DNA of 49,858 nucleotides, taken from NCBI GenBank assembly GCA_017964005.1, contig JAGCSR010000013.1, forward strand, positions 1 through 49,858, read 5' to 3'. This document shows, piece after piece, positions 26,864 through 35,321 of this stretch. The stretch's first letter is position 1; each line of letters begins with the position of its first letter. Made by a program: the position numbers and the translations under genes. This DNA is from Clostridiales bacterium (GTDB lineage Bacteria > Bacillota > Clostridia > Saccharofermentanales > Saccharofermentanaceae). The notes under the pieces were generated by a model that was given only the letters and a program-made list of their open reading frames with translations, was not told the origin of the DNA and made no database searches.

Positions 26864-26892
26864 TTGACAAGGGACCGTCCGTGATGTATCTT
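26864..26892 (+). promoter_or_regulatory. Predicted promoter for the zinc-ribbon / rpoD / rnf-like run
   Basis: Consensus TTGACA at 26864-26869, 17-bp spacer, TATCTT at 26887-26892, in the divergent intergenic region. On the opposite strand a TATAAT (complement of 26822-26827) can serve the gene ending at 26353. Confidence 0.65.
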
Positions 26893-26993
26893 ATACGTTG
26901 CGCTATTATAAAGCGGTACTATGCCCTGCGCCCGGGTGCGTTGGTTTGAGACAGCTTGATAAGTGCAGAAGAATAAGTACAAGGATGGCGTTT

Positions 26994-27764
26994 ATGGCTA
27001 CGATTCAAGGAATGTGTAAGAACTGCGGTTCCCTCATAATGTTCGATAACAGGGACGATAAGTGCGAATGTTTATTCTGCCACTGTGTATTCCCTTCGGC
27101 GGAGGCCGTTGCGATACTTGAGAATCCGGGAGACTATACATTCCCCAACGAGAAGATCGAGGAGACGGATGACACCAGGCATTATTATGCAACACCGGTT
27201 TACCCTGATATGGTGGAGAAGGCCGTCGCCAGAGATAAGAGCTCCAAGAAGGAAGAAAGCGACACCAGGATCAAGCCTAACGAGTTTGAGGTTCAGCCTA
27301 AGGATGTAAAGGCTCCCAAGAAGCTCGTGATCGGACTTATCGCAGGTATCGTTGTTGCTGCCGGTATCGTAGTCGGAATCGCACTTCCCATGTATTTTGC
27401 CAGAAATGAACTGAAGCAGAAGATCACATCATCTATCGGCACTGTCTTTGAGGGGACTATCAAGGTCGATACATCAGTGAATGATGCGGGATACAGCAGA
27501 GGCTATAATGTTTTCGGTCAGACATGTCAGAATGTCAAGGTCGCTACAGCCGATGATGTAACCAGTGAACAGGCAAAGACCATATTCAGCAAGTATTGCG
27601 AATTAAGGAATAAGTCAGGCAACTTCACGTCTGATGCCAATTCCAAGGTGACACTTGAGATATATACTCCGAAGGGATTCTACACGGTAACATCCGACAG
27701 CGCGGAGTATCAGGAGGATGAGGTCGTCGAGACTACTGCAACCAGTCAGACGAGCGCATCTTAA
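26994..27764 (+). CDS. Zinc-ribbon protein with one membrane segment, upstream of rpoD
   Basis: 256 residues when started at the ATG at 26994, which follows AAGGATGGCGTTT; starts further upstream add a Cys-rich stretch without a ribosome binding site. The N-terminal ribbon is CKNCGS...[12 protein letters not shown] (~residues 8-38). A charged region follows, then a single hydrophobic helix [25 protein letters not shown] (described here in two parts: [12 protein letters not shown] and [13 protein letters not shown], ~residues 117-141). The ~110-residue C-terminal domain would lie outside the cell and ends in a short Thr-rich tail. Only 19 bp separate it from rpoD, so they are probably co-transcribed. 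The function is unknown. Confidence 0.78.
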   Translation: MATIQGMCKNCGSLIMFDNRDDKCECLFCHCVFPSAEAVAILENPGDYTFPNEKIEETDDTRHYYATPVYPDMVEKAVARDKSSKKEESDTRIKPNEFEVQPKDVKAPKKLVIGLIAGIVVAAGIVVGIALPMYFARNELKQKITSSIGTVFEGTIKVDTSVNDAGYSRGYNVFGQTCQNVKVATADDVTSEQAKTIFSKYCELRNKSGNFTSDANSKVTLEIYTPKGFYTVTSDSAEYQEDEVVETTATSQTSAS

Positions 27765-27783
27765 GAAGGGAGCATTACTATTT

Positions 27784-28824
27784 ATGAGTGATTATCAGAA
27801 AGCACTTGAAGCCCTTAAGAAGTTTGCATCCAAGAACGATAATACTATCAGCGATAACGACGTTGATAATATCGCATTTGAGTACAAGATAGAAGCAGAC
27901 GACATGGTCAAGCTCACGGCAGAGCTTGAGGATGCCGGCATCAAGATCGGTGAGATGAATATAGATGCCGATATCGAAGGTGCATCGATAGACGATCTGT
28001 CTGTTGACGATTCAGTCAAGATGTACCTCAAGGAGATCGGTAAGATAGATCTTCTTAAGCCGGACGAGGAGAGGGAGATCGCCAAGAGAATGGCTGAAGG
28101 CGACGAAGAAGCCAAGAACAAGCTGATCGAATCCAACTTGAGACTCGTCGTATCCATTGCGAAGAAGTACATGAACCGCGGTCTGGCCCTTCTCGATCTT
28201 ATCCAGGAAGGCAACATCGGTCTTATCAAGGCGGTAGACAAATTCGACTATCAGAAGGGATTCAAGTTCTCCACATATGCAACATGGTGGATCCGCCAGG
28301 CTATCACCAGAGCCATTGCCGATCAGGCAAGGACTATCAGGATCCCCGTTCACATGGTAGAGACCATCAATAAGCTTACCCGTGTACAGCGTCAGCTCGT
28401 TCAGGACCTGAACCGTGAACCTACGGACGATGAACTTGCCGAGGCAATGGGCATGGATGTTCAGAAGATCAGAGACATCAAGAAGATCTCCCAGGATCCT
28501 ATCTCCATCGATAAGCCTGTCGGCGAGGAAGAAGACAGCCACCTGGTTGACTTCATCTCCAACGACGAGCTTGCTCCCGATGAAGAGGTCGCAAGGACTC
28601 TTCTCAAGGAAGACCTCATCAAGGCTCTGGGTAATCTCTCAGACAGGGAAAGACGTGTAATCGAATTAAGATTCGGGCTTAAGGATGGTGTTCCGATGAC
28701 ACTCGAACAGGTAGGTCAGCACTTAGGCGTTACCAGAGAACGTATCAGACAGATCGAAGCTAAGGCGATCAGAAAGCTCTCCCGCGCATCTAGTTCCAAG
28801 AAACTGGAAGGCTATACCGACTGA
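27784..28824 (+). CDS. rpoD: Primary-type RNA polymerase sigma factor (RpoD/SigA)
   Basis: 346 residues from the ATG at 27784 after GAAGGGAGCATTACTATTT. Group 1 sigma-70: a short region 1.1-like N-terminus (~75 residues), region 1.2 ([20 protein letters not shown]), region 2 ([56 protein letters not shown]), region 3 ([13 protein letters not shown]) and region 4 with the -35-binding helix ([20 protein letters not shown]). Directs housekeeping transcription; the TTGACA/TATAAT-like promoters seen across the window agree with it. The usual partner dnaG is absent; instead it follows a zinc-ribbon membrane protein and precedes an Rnf-like gene set by 32 bp with no terminator. Confidence 0.96.
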   Translation: MSDYQKALEALKKFASKNDNTISDNDVDNIAFEYKIEADDMVKLTAELEDAGIKIGEMNIDADIEGASIDDLSVDDSVKMYLKEIGKIDLLKPDEEREIAKRMAEGDEEAKNKLIESNLRLVVSIAKKYMNRGLALLDLIQEGNIGLIKAVDKFDYQKGFKFSTYATWWIRQAITRAIADQARTIRIPVHMVETINKLTRVQRQLVQDLNREPTDDELAEAMGMDVQKIRDIKKISQDPISIDKPVGEEEDSHLVDFISNDELAPDEEVARTLLKEDLIKALGNLSDRERRVIELRFGLKDGVPMTLEQVGQHLGVTRERIRQIEAKAIRKLSRASSSKKLEGYTD

Positions 28825-28856
28825 CAGGACTAGAAAGTCCGTTTATACCGAACAAT

Positions 28857-30377
28857 ATGGCAAACGGCAAGATATATTCATTCACTAAAGGCGTTATCTC
28901 GAACGATGTTCTCGACTTCTCGCAGAGGACGCCTTTTGTGCGTGAAGTAATGCTCGAGAAGATCAATCCTTCCAGGATAATACTCCCGATGAAGATGAAC
29001 TACGGCGTGCCGTGCGAGCCTGTAGTTAAGAAAGGTGATACGGTCAAAGTCGGGCAGTGCGTCGGTATGCCGGCGCCCCATACTTTCGCGTCTCCGGTGC
29101 ATTCCGGTATATCGGGAACGGTTACGGATGTTGCGCCGGTAACACTTCCGAACGGTATCTCCTGTATGGCGGTCTTTATCGAAAATGATATGAAGAGAAC
29201 GACCATCGAATCCATAAGACCCAGGACTCACATGAATATGTCCGCCGCTGAGACGGTTGCCATTATCAGGGCTGCCGGAATCTGCGGAATGGGTGGAGAG
29301 GGAATACCCACGGCAGCAAAGATCTCGAGAGCAAAAAGGCATAATGTATCGGAGCTTCTGGTCAACTGTCTTCAGAGCGAGCCGTTTGCGACCTGCGATC
29401 TTACGGTTATCTGCGATCATACGGATTATGTCGTAAGGGGAGCCTGCGCCGTTGCTGCAACGAGCGGCGCCCGGAAGGTAAGATTCCTTATATCTCACAA
29501 GCGTAAGGCTGAACAGAAGATGCTCCAGGCATCTATCGATTCTATTAAGAATGAATTCGATAATATCGATCTTGAGATATGCCTTTTCCGTGACCGTTAC
29601 CCTCAGGGCTATTACAGGCTGGTGGCCAAAGCCCTTTACGGCAAGAATCTTGCGGAAGGCGCGATATTGGAAGAAGAATGCGGTGCTGTCATGTTCAATT
29701 GTTCGACTCTTTACGCAGTCTGGAGGGCTTTGGCAGACAATATGCCGCTGACTGACAGGATAGTATCGGTCTGTACCGATTCTTACTGTAAGCATAATGT
29801 CCTTGTTCCCATCGGAACGCCTTTATCCGAGATAGTAAACAGCGGTTCAGGAAGTGTTCCCGTTACTGACCGCATCATCTGGGGCAACTGCCTTACGGGC
29901 CTTGCAGTCCAGGATCCGGAGAATACCCCCGTCATCAAGATCACTTCCGCCGTAACGGTCGCGCCTTCGAACTTTATACCCAAGACCCCCTGTATCCACT
30001 GCGGTCTTTGTTCCGAGACATGTCCTATGAGCCTGTCGCCAAACATCGTGTATGAGATGCTCGTTCAGGGTCTGTCGCAGAAGGCCGCCGAAGAGGGAGG
30101 AAGAGACTGCATCGCCTGCGGCACATGTTCCTATATCTGTCCCGCCGGTATAGACCTTGCTGCAATGATAGCTCCTTTTGCATCAGCGGGAAGGATAATA
30201 GAGGAGAACTCCCTGTTGCATAACACGTCTTTCTCCACCGGAAGTGTCAAGGAAGTTGCAGAGGATATGGTCGGCGAGATATCGCTTCTTGAAGAGTTTA
30301 CGGAAGACGATGAAGATAAGAAGGAAGTAGATCCTTCCGCGATCACCTTGCCCTTCAAGGGAGGTAAGACGATATGA
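28857..30377 (+). CDS. rnfC: RnfC-like NADH/FMN- and 4Fe4S-binding subunit
   Basis: 506 residues. RnfC is the cytoplasmic subunit of the ion-translocating ferredoxin:NAD+ oxidoreductase. The order fits: an N-terminal biotinyl-lipoyl-like segment (GDTVKVGQCVGMP...SPVHSGISGTV), the nucleotide-site loop GICGMGGEGIPTAAKI (~140-155), then two ferredoxin motifs, C379-X2-C-X2-C-X3-C389 and C418-X2-C-X2-C-X3-C428. In the flavin region the usual ECEPY reads QSEPF (173-177), losing one acidic residue. No clear ribosome binding site precedes the ATG; it may be coupled to rpoD. It overlaps the next gene by 4 bp (ATGA). RnfC identity is clear, but whether it works in a canonical Rnf complex is not. Confidence 0.88.
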   Translation: MANGKIYSFTKGVISNDVLDFSQRTPFVREVMLEKINPSRIILPMKMNYGVPCEPVVKKGDTVKVGQCVGMPAPHTFASPVHSGISGTVTDVAPVTLPNGISCMAVFIENDMKRTTIESIRPRTHMNMSAAETVAIIRAAGICGMGGEGIPTAAKISRAKRHNVSELLVNCLQSEPFATCDLTVICDHTDYVVRGACAVAATSGARKVRFLISHKRKAEQKMLQASIDSIKNEFDNIDLEICLFRDRYPQGYYRLVAKALYGKNLAEGAILEEECGAVMFNCSTLYAVWRALADNMPLTDRIVSVCTDSYCKHNVLVPIGTPLSEIVNSGSGSVPVTDRIIWGNCLTGLAVQDPENTPVIKITSAVTVAPSNFIPKTPCIHCGLCSETCPMSLSPNIVYEMLVQGLSQKAAEEGGRDCIACGTCSYICPAGIDLAAMIAPFASAGRIIEENSLLHNTSFSTGSVKEVAEDMVGEISLLEEFTEDDEDKKEVDPSAITLPFKGGKTI

Positions 30378-31333
30378 CGGCTCCTTTCATCCATACGGAG
30401 AAGAACGCTCCATATATCTATCTTACCCACTTGGCCGCCCTCATGCCGTGTGTTGTCTTCGCGGTGTTCGCATACGGAATACGGGCAATCATACTCCTGT
30501 CGATCTCCGTTGCCGGCTTTATGCTTACTGATATCGTTGCCGCCAAGGTAATAAGAAGGCATATCAAAGGAGAGTACTTCGATGTAAGTTCCATCGTATC
30601 CGGGCTGATATTCGGGCTGCTCTTATCACCCCAGACGCCTCTTGCCGCGGTGATCGCGGGTATATTGTTCGGATCGGTCATCGTAAAGCAGTTGTTCGGC
30701 GGAGCGGGATCCAATATCCTGTTGCCTGCCACAGCGGCAGTCCTCTTTGTTCAGACTATATTCCCGTCTTCATTCGCCGAGTTCTCCAAGCCTCTCGAAA
30801 ACTGGTTTGCCATAGTCAATCTCGTATCGGGCAAGGCTTCCGTTCCGGATTATTCCGAACTGTCTTATCCGGAGATCATAAGCGGGTTCGCAGGATCCCT
30901 TCTCGGTGTGTCTTGCTGCCTTATGATCATACTGGGACTGGTGTTCCTTCTGGTGAAGGGTACCATCAGGATATATGCGCCTTTGGGTTATCTTGTGACT
31001 TTGCTGGCAGGATACCCCCTGACTCATATATCCACTGTGTTCACGGCTGACGGTGTTCATTCATACATACTGTTTATACTGTCGTCGGGCATCCTTTTTG
31101 TTGCGGTATATTGCCTCGGTGATTATACGACGGTTCCGTCGCGCCCCCTGTCGGCATCCACTGCCGGCGTTGTATGCGGCATCCTGACCTTAATCTTATA
31201 CGGACGCGTTCCGGATGTCACGATGCTGACGGCTCCTGTCGTTGCAGTGAACTTCATGTCCTTTGTGCTTGATTACTTCTCCAAGAGCATCTCCAGGAGA
31301 GACAAACGGTCAAGGGAGGTGGATGTCCTATGA
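30374..31333 (+). CDS. rnfD: RnfD-like membrane subunit with altered flavinylation motif
   Basis: 319 residues, about nine hydrophobic segments. Matches RnfD/NqrB-type proteins in GEYFDVSSIVSGLIFGLLLSP, KQLFGGAGSNILLPATAAVLF and APVVAVNFMSFVLDYF. RnfD normally carries FMN covalently on the Thr of SGATPL. The segment aligned by position to that motif, ahead of GSLLGVSCC, reads SGKASV (152-157), so the acceptor Thr appears to be Ala. Translationally coupled (4-bp overlaps) to rnfC and to the RnfG-like gene. Identity rests on fold and operon; electron-transfer competence is doubtful by sequence. Confidence 0.82.
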   Translation: MTAPFIHTEKNAPYIYLTHLAALMPCVVFAVFAYGIRAIILLSISVAGFMLTDIVAAKVIRRHIKGEYFDVSSIVSGLIFGLLLSPQTPLAAVIAGILFGSVIVKQLFGGAGSNILLPATAAVLFVQTIFPSSFAEFSKPLENWFAIVNLVSGKASVPDYSELSYPEIISGFAGSLLGVSCCLMIILGLVFLLVKGTIRIYAPLGYLVTLLAGYPLTHISTVFTADGVHSYILFILSSGILFVAVYCLGDYTTVPSRPLSASTAGVVCGILTLILYGRVPDVTMLTAPVVAVNFMSFVLDYFSKSISRRDKRSREVDVL

Positions 31334-32730
31334 TGACGAGAGCGGGAATAAGGAGATTCGTGCTCGAGACGGGAATCGTAATGTTGGTTGCCGCCATTAT
31401 CGTCTTTGGCGGATATCTTGTCTCAAGACACATGGCGAATGAGCGTCTTCAGGAAGAGTATATAAGAGATTTTACCCCGGTTCTGAGTGCAGTATCATAT
31501 GAACCTTTGCATACAGCGATCTTAAGAGATTATCCTGATATAAAGTCATGTTATTTAGGATATGACGACTCCCATAATATCGCAGGATATGTCATAGATA
31601 TCGTGTCAGACGGAGATAACGGATCTTCAATCCATCTCCTTGTCGGAATCGATTACGAGAACTCGCAGATCACCGGTATCCGTCATGTTTATGACGAGGA
31701 GAATCCCATGATCTCAGATGAAGTGGCTTTCGAGGCTGTAAGGGACAGTCTTGTTGGAAGCATCATTCCTGTCGCCTTGTCCGAACAGGGAGATGAAGGG
31801 ACGGAAGACGATAATTCTTCTGTATCTTCACTGGAATTAAGGAACGGTATTTACTACGCCCAGTCCATGACCGCCGATAAGGACGGATATATCGATTTTG
31901 TCGAGATAGAAGTCAGCCGCGGCGTGATCACCCGTATCCAGTGGGATGCGTTCAATATCGATCCTACGACAAAACTCCGCAGCATATCCAGTCTGTCGGG
32001 TGCATATACCGTGTCAGGCGAGAACTGGGCAACTCAGTCCTACAACGTCTGTCACGCTATGCTGGAACTGCAGTCTCCGGAAAAACTCGCAATGAAGTCT
32101 GACGGAACGACTCAACTTGTTAAGGGAGTTACCTGCAACATAAGAAAGTTCGTGGAACTGGCCAAAGAATGCATAGACAATTCCAAGGCCGGATTCAACA
32201 AGGAGGAATATTTCTCGGCTCTTGACGGCATAGTATCGAGAGTAAAGGGGAAGCCTGCCGAAGAAGCGGGTATCATCAATGAAGACGGATACATAGTAAT
32301 ATCTTTCGATGATAAACCCGAGATCTTCACGCTCTATAAGGATGATGCAGAGGGTAACAAGAAGGCTTATGCTACCATTGGCGTAAGGCTCATCGAACAG
32401 CAGCAGGAGCAAAAAGACGAAGCAAAAGACGATAAGAACGAAGGTCAGGATAAGAACAACAATGACGGCAAGGATGAGCCTGACGCAACTCCGACGCCTC
32501 AGGATAACGATACCGAACCTTCGGTAAATGCAGATCCCGGAGAAGACGGCAAGAGTTCGGACAAGGACAAGGATTCGGATCTTGTAGGAAGTGTAGACGA
32601 TCTTCCTTTGTCCGAGATATCGACTTTCGTTGACGCTCCGCAGGGTTACTACAGGGAAGTAAGATACACCGCAAGGTGCCTTAATACATGCTATAAGTTC
32701 CTCAAGGATTATCTGAACTGGCTGGTATAA
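31330..32730 (+). CDS. rnfG: RnfG-like FMN-binding-domain protein with a long acidic C-terminal extension
   Basis: 466 residues, about twice the length of ordinary RnfG. An N-terminal membrane anchor (~15-32) is followed by an RnfG-like domain (YLGYDDSHNIAGYVIDIV, LVGIDYENSQITGIRHVYDEENP). A second FMN_bind-like domain is similar to extracellular flavoproteins (YYAQSMTADKDGYIDFVEIEV, RGVITRIQWDAFN). Its flavin-attachment position reads VKGVTC (264-269) in place of (S/T)GxT(S/T); the Thr (T268) remains but the preceding Ser is Lys. A ~90-residue hydrophilic region rich in Asp, Lys, Glu and Asn (~355-430) leads to a C-terminal segment with two Cys (RCLNTCYKFL). It overlaps rnfD by 4 bp. Confidence 0.78.
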   Translation: MMTRAGIRRFVLETGIVMLVAAIIVFGGYLVSRHMANERLQEEYIRDFTPVLSAVSYEPLHTAILRDYPDIKSCYLGYDDSHNIAGYVIDIVSDGDNGSSIHLLVGIDYENSQITGIRHVYDEENPMISDEVAFEAVRDSLVGSIIPVALSEQGDEGTEDDNSSVSSLELRNGIYYAQSMTADKDGYIDFVEIEVSRGVITRIQWDAFNIDPTTKLRSISSLSGAYTVSGENWATQSYNVCHAMLELQSPEKLAMKSDGTTQLVKGVTCNIRKFVELAKECIDNSKAGFNKEEYFSALDGIVSRVKGKPAEEAGIINEDGYIVISFDDKPEIFTLYKDDAEGNKKAYATIGVRLIEQQQEQKDEAKDDKNEGQDKNNNDGKDEPDATPTPQDNDTEPSVNADPGEDGKSSDKDKDSDLVGSVDDLPLSEISTFVDAPQGYYREVRYTARCLNTCYKFLKDYLNWLV

Positions 32731-32731
32731 C

Positions 32732-33907
32732 ATGAAGATAAAGGAAGCGACAGGAAATTCACCCTTTGATCAGGACCGCAGGAGTACAACTGAGAATGCG
32801 GCCCTTACCGTCAAGCACGTCAAGCCTGCAAGGTTTATGACCACCAGGGCTTCTGTCTTCATGGGATCTGCGATAATCTCCGCAAACTTTGCGATCGCCT
32901 GCGATAATAACTACATAACAACTTTGATCATGATGTTCGTCTGTGCTGCCTTCTATGCGGTGACATTCAGGTTTATCAAATTCCCCAAGCGCTTATTGAA
33001 CGGATTGTTCTTCATATTCTGTCCTTTGATCTTCTGGGGGGTATATTTTGCGGATATCAGTTTCATTGCTTATATTCCCGAGACCATAAGACCTCTGTTC
33101 CATATGTCTCCGGTATTCCCTCTGTGCTTTATCCCCATGGCGGCAGGACTTGCAGGACTGTCGGTGATAACTCCCGACGGATCAGGCGACGAATCCATAC
33201 CAAGTGTCCGCAGTGAAGTGCTGATCCCTACTGTGTATGCCGCAGCGGCCGCCTGCGTCGGATCCTTTATCGCGGGCCTTCCCGAGAGAAGGACAGTCTT
33301 CGCGGCAAATATCCTGTCGGTTCTTTTCCTGATAGGGATCGCCGCGATATTGTCTTCTTCCACAAAGTCTCCGAAGTTTTTTACTTCCAAGAGACTTACC
33401 GAATACTGGGATATTCCTGTAGCTGATGTTTCAGAGCTCAGAAGGTTCTTCTTTGCCAGGGCCAAGTTTATCATCGCATTGTTTGCAACAAGCGCGATAC
33501 TCTATCTTGTAAAGACTTTCTTCGGCGATATTGCCGCGCCGTTCCTCATGCCCATAGCAATAGTATCATCGATCATCCTGGGCACCGCCATGATCGCTGC
33601 AGGCCGCCCGGGCGATGTGCATTCAATATTCGGAACGAAGTTCTTCTTGTTCGAGATGCTGATCGGCGCAGCCTTTGTCTGCGTTCCTTTCGCGAAAACG
33701 GACCTTGCAGGATCGCTTGTCCCGATCACGGGATTGTTCCTGTTCTTTGCCTGTGCCGGTGATTTCTTCATCAGCGGACTTATCGCGGTAATAAGAAGAA
33801 GACAGATCTTCGTTGAGAAGAATAAATATACCGACGGTCTTCCGTTCATGATGATCCTCCTGTCGCTGCTTATCATGGCGGCAGAAGCGATGTTCCCCGT
33901 TGTATGA
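32732..33907 (+). CDS. Polytopic membrane protein of unknown family in the rnf-like operon
   Basis: 391 residues; the start codon is 1 bp after the previous stop. A ~38-residue hydrophilic N-terminus is followed by about ten hydrophobic segments in two clusters (residues ~40-210 and ~245-390), separated by a hydrophilic loop (TKSPKFFTSKRLTEYWD, ~210-240). It occupies the place where rnfA/rnfE would be expected. It is about as long as RnfA and RnfE together, but the Asn/Cys-containing helix motifs of those subunits were not found. Conserved features worth noting are Cys in membrane segments (FAIACDNN, FIFCPLIFW, FACAGDFF). Not recognised; probably a partner of the RnfCDG-like proteins by operon logic. 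Confidence 0.75.
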   Translation: MKIKEATGNSPFDQDRRSTTENAALTVKHVKPARFMTTRASVFMGSAIISANFAIACDNNYITTLIMMFVCAAFYAVTFRFIKFPKRLLNGLFFIFCPLIFWGVYFADISFIAYIPETIRPLFHMSPVFPLCFIPMAAGLAGLSVITPDGSGDESIPSVRSEVLIPTVYAAAAACVGSFIAGLPERRTVFAANILSVLFLIGIAAILSSSTKSPKFFTSKRLTEYWDIPVADVSELRRFFFARAKFIIALFATSAILYLVKTFFGDIAAPFLMPIAIVSSIILGTAMIAAGRPGDVHSIFGTKFFLFEMLIGAAFVCVPFAKTDLAGSLVPITGLFLFFACAGDFFISGLIAVIRRRQIFVEKNKYTDGLPFMMILLSLLIMAAEAMFPVV

Positions 33908-33947
33908 TATTTGTCAAAGATCGCGTTTTCCTGATGAGATCTTTTTG

Positions 33948-33976
33948 TCCGGGATGTGAGAATTCATTATCCCGGA
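33948..33976 (+). terminator. Possible terminator of the rnf-like operon
   Basis: 8-bp perfect stem TCCGGGAT / ATCCCGGA with a 13-nt loop, followed by TTGTATTAT. The large loop and broken T-tract make it weak; it could also be an operator of the ECF sigma unit. Confidence 0.4.
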
Positions 33977-34020
33977 TTGTATTATGAGTGAGATCTCAAA
34001 AAACGACGGAGGTTTAAAGA

Positions 34021-34500
34021 TTGAGAAACGAAGAAGTTATCAGACTTTTCGATACATATTCTGATGATCTTTACAGGTTCGCAGTCTCTTATGTGGGTTC
34101 AAAGCAGGACGCGGAGGATATCGTGCAGGATGTTTTCGTAAAGCTTTTGGAGAAGCATATCCCTTTGAGAAGGGAGAACGAGAAGTCATATCTTATGACC
34201 ATGACTGCGAACAGGTGTAAGAACCATCTGAAGTCCAAAGCCAGACTTGCAAATGTTGATCTCGAGTCGGCGGAATGGAAGCTTACGTATTCGGACAGAT
34301 TATCTGAGAACGACAAGATTCTCTTTGAGGAATTGATGAAGCTGGAGAAGATCTATTATGTACCGATCTACCTTCACTACTTCGCAGGGTATTCCTATAA
34401 AGAGATCGCCCGGATACTTAAGTTGTCGGAATCTGCCGTGGCAATGAGGATCAGCAGGGGAAAAGAACAAATGAGGATAAGATTGGAGGAACAAGAATGA
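34021..34500 (+). CDS. ECF-type RNA polymerase sigma factor
   Basis: 159 residues, starting at TTG 34021, eight bases after an ACGGAGG site; no ATG fits. Region 2 is LFDTYSDDLYRFAVSYVG with QDAEDIVQDVFVKLL, and region 4 is YLHYFAGYSYKEIARIL followed by ESAVAMRISRGKEQM. No region 3, so an extracytoplasmic-function factor of the SigW-like breadth. It overlaps the downstream gene by 4 bp (ATGA), the usual layout for a sigma factor and its membrane anti-sigma factor. The signal and regulon are unknown. Confidence 0.93.
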   Translation: MRNEEVIRLFDTYSDDLYRFAVSYVGSKQDAEDIVQDVFVKLLEKHIPLRRENEKSYLMTMTANRCKNHLKSKARLANVDLESAEWKLTYSDRLSENDKILFEELMKLEKIYYVPIYLHYFAGYSYKEIARILKLSESAVAMRISRGKEQMRIRLEEQE

Positions 34501-35180
34501 ACGATCTTTTTGATGAATTGGTAATGGATGAGGATAAGAAGGATCAGATGAGGGATACCATAAGGCACACCAAAGCTGCCAAGAATACTCCCCTGATCGT
34601 AATGGGGGCTGTCGCAGCAGTGATCGCGCTGGTAATGGTTATTCCGTTTACGAGGACGGCAATAGTAAGCGCGGCCGAGAAATTGATAGAGCAGTTTACG
34701 ACGCACAACGGAACGCATGTTGAAATCTCTTTAGAACCCGATCAGACACATGTATCAGTAGATTACGAAAATATAGGACCGATCAATGAGATCCGGATGA
34801 TCAACGGCGAGGATCAAAACTATATCGGAATCAGGTCTTCGGAGAATAATTCTTCCGATTACGCTCAACTCATCGACGGCAGGATATACTTCGTATTGGA
34901 CGGTAAGAAGACTGACGTTACCGACAAGGTTTCCGACAAAGACTTCTACCGCCACGAGATCAAGAATAAAGACGGATCCCGCGAAGTGATCTTCGTCGGC
35001 GGTACCCCGGATAAGTTCGGCTGGTGGTCAATGTACTTCAATGCCAACGGCAAGTATATATTCAACCAGGGCACCATCCCGGTAGGCCCGGACGAGAAGA
35101 ATCCCGAGTGGTACAAGAATGCCTGCCACAGCGAGCATGTCTACTGTGGAGAAGACAATTGCGAATACGCGCCGGACTGA
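34497..35180 (+). CDS. Probable single-pass anti-sigma factor
   Basis: 227 residues: a ~32-residue cytoplasmic N-terminus (NDLFDELVMDEDKKDQMRDTI), one membrane segment (~33-53, LIVMGAVAAVIALVMVI) and a ~170-residue outside domain with three Cys near its end (ACHSEHVYCGEDNC). The layout and 4-bp overlap with the ECF gene are those of anti-sigma factors, but no classical zinc anti-sigma (HxxxCxxC) motif is present. The role is inferred from context. Confidence 0.68.
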   Translation: MNDLFDELVMDEDKKDQMRDTIRHTKAAKNTPLIVMGAVAAVIALVMVIPFTRTAIVSAAEKLIEQFTTHNGTHVEISLEPDQTHVSVDYENIGPINEIRMINGEDQNYIGIRSSENNSSDYAQLIDGRIYFVLDGKKTDVTDKVSDKDFYRHEIKNKDGSREVIFVGGTPDKFGWWSMYFNANGKYIFNQGTIPVGPDEKNPEWYKNACHSEHVYCGEDNCEYAPD

Positions 35181-35210
35181 TGTGACAGATTAAGATCGGT
35201 ATTTGCGCGG

Positions 35211-35236
35211 GGCCGGATCAAACGATTGATCCGGTC
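35211..35236 (+). terminator. Hairpin after the sigma/anti-sigma unit
   Basis: Stem CCGGATCAA / TTGATCCGG with an ACGA loop, extended by a G-T wobble and a G-C pair, followed by the weakly T-rich CTGTTATGTTT. Confidence 0.6.
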
Positions 35237-35267
35237 CTGTTATGTTTGGACTGTCAGAGCATTCCTT

Positions 35268-35277
35268 GTGATATAAT
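35268..35277 (+). promoter_or_regulatory. Predicted extended -10 promoter
   Basis: TGATATAAT with TATAAT at 35272-35277, 45 bp before the next start codon. No good -35 was found at 17 bp. Confidence 0.5.
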
Positions 35278-35321
35278 GCATTCAGTTTTGAGAATGTTTA
35301 TCCGGAAAGAGGATCAGGATT

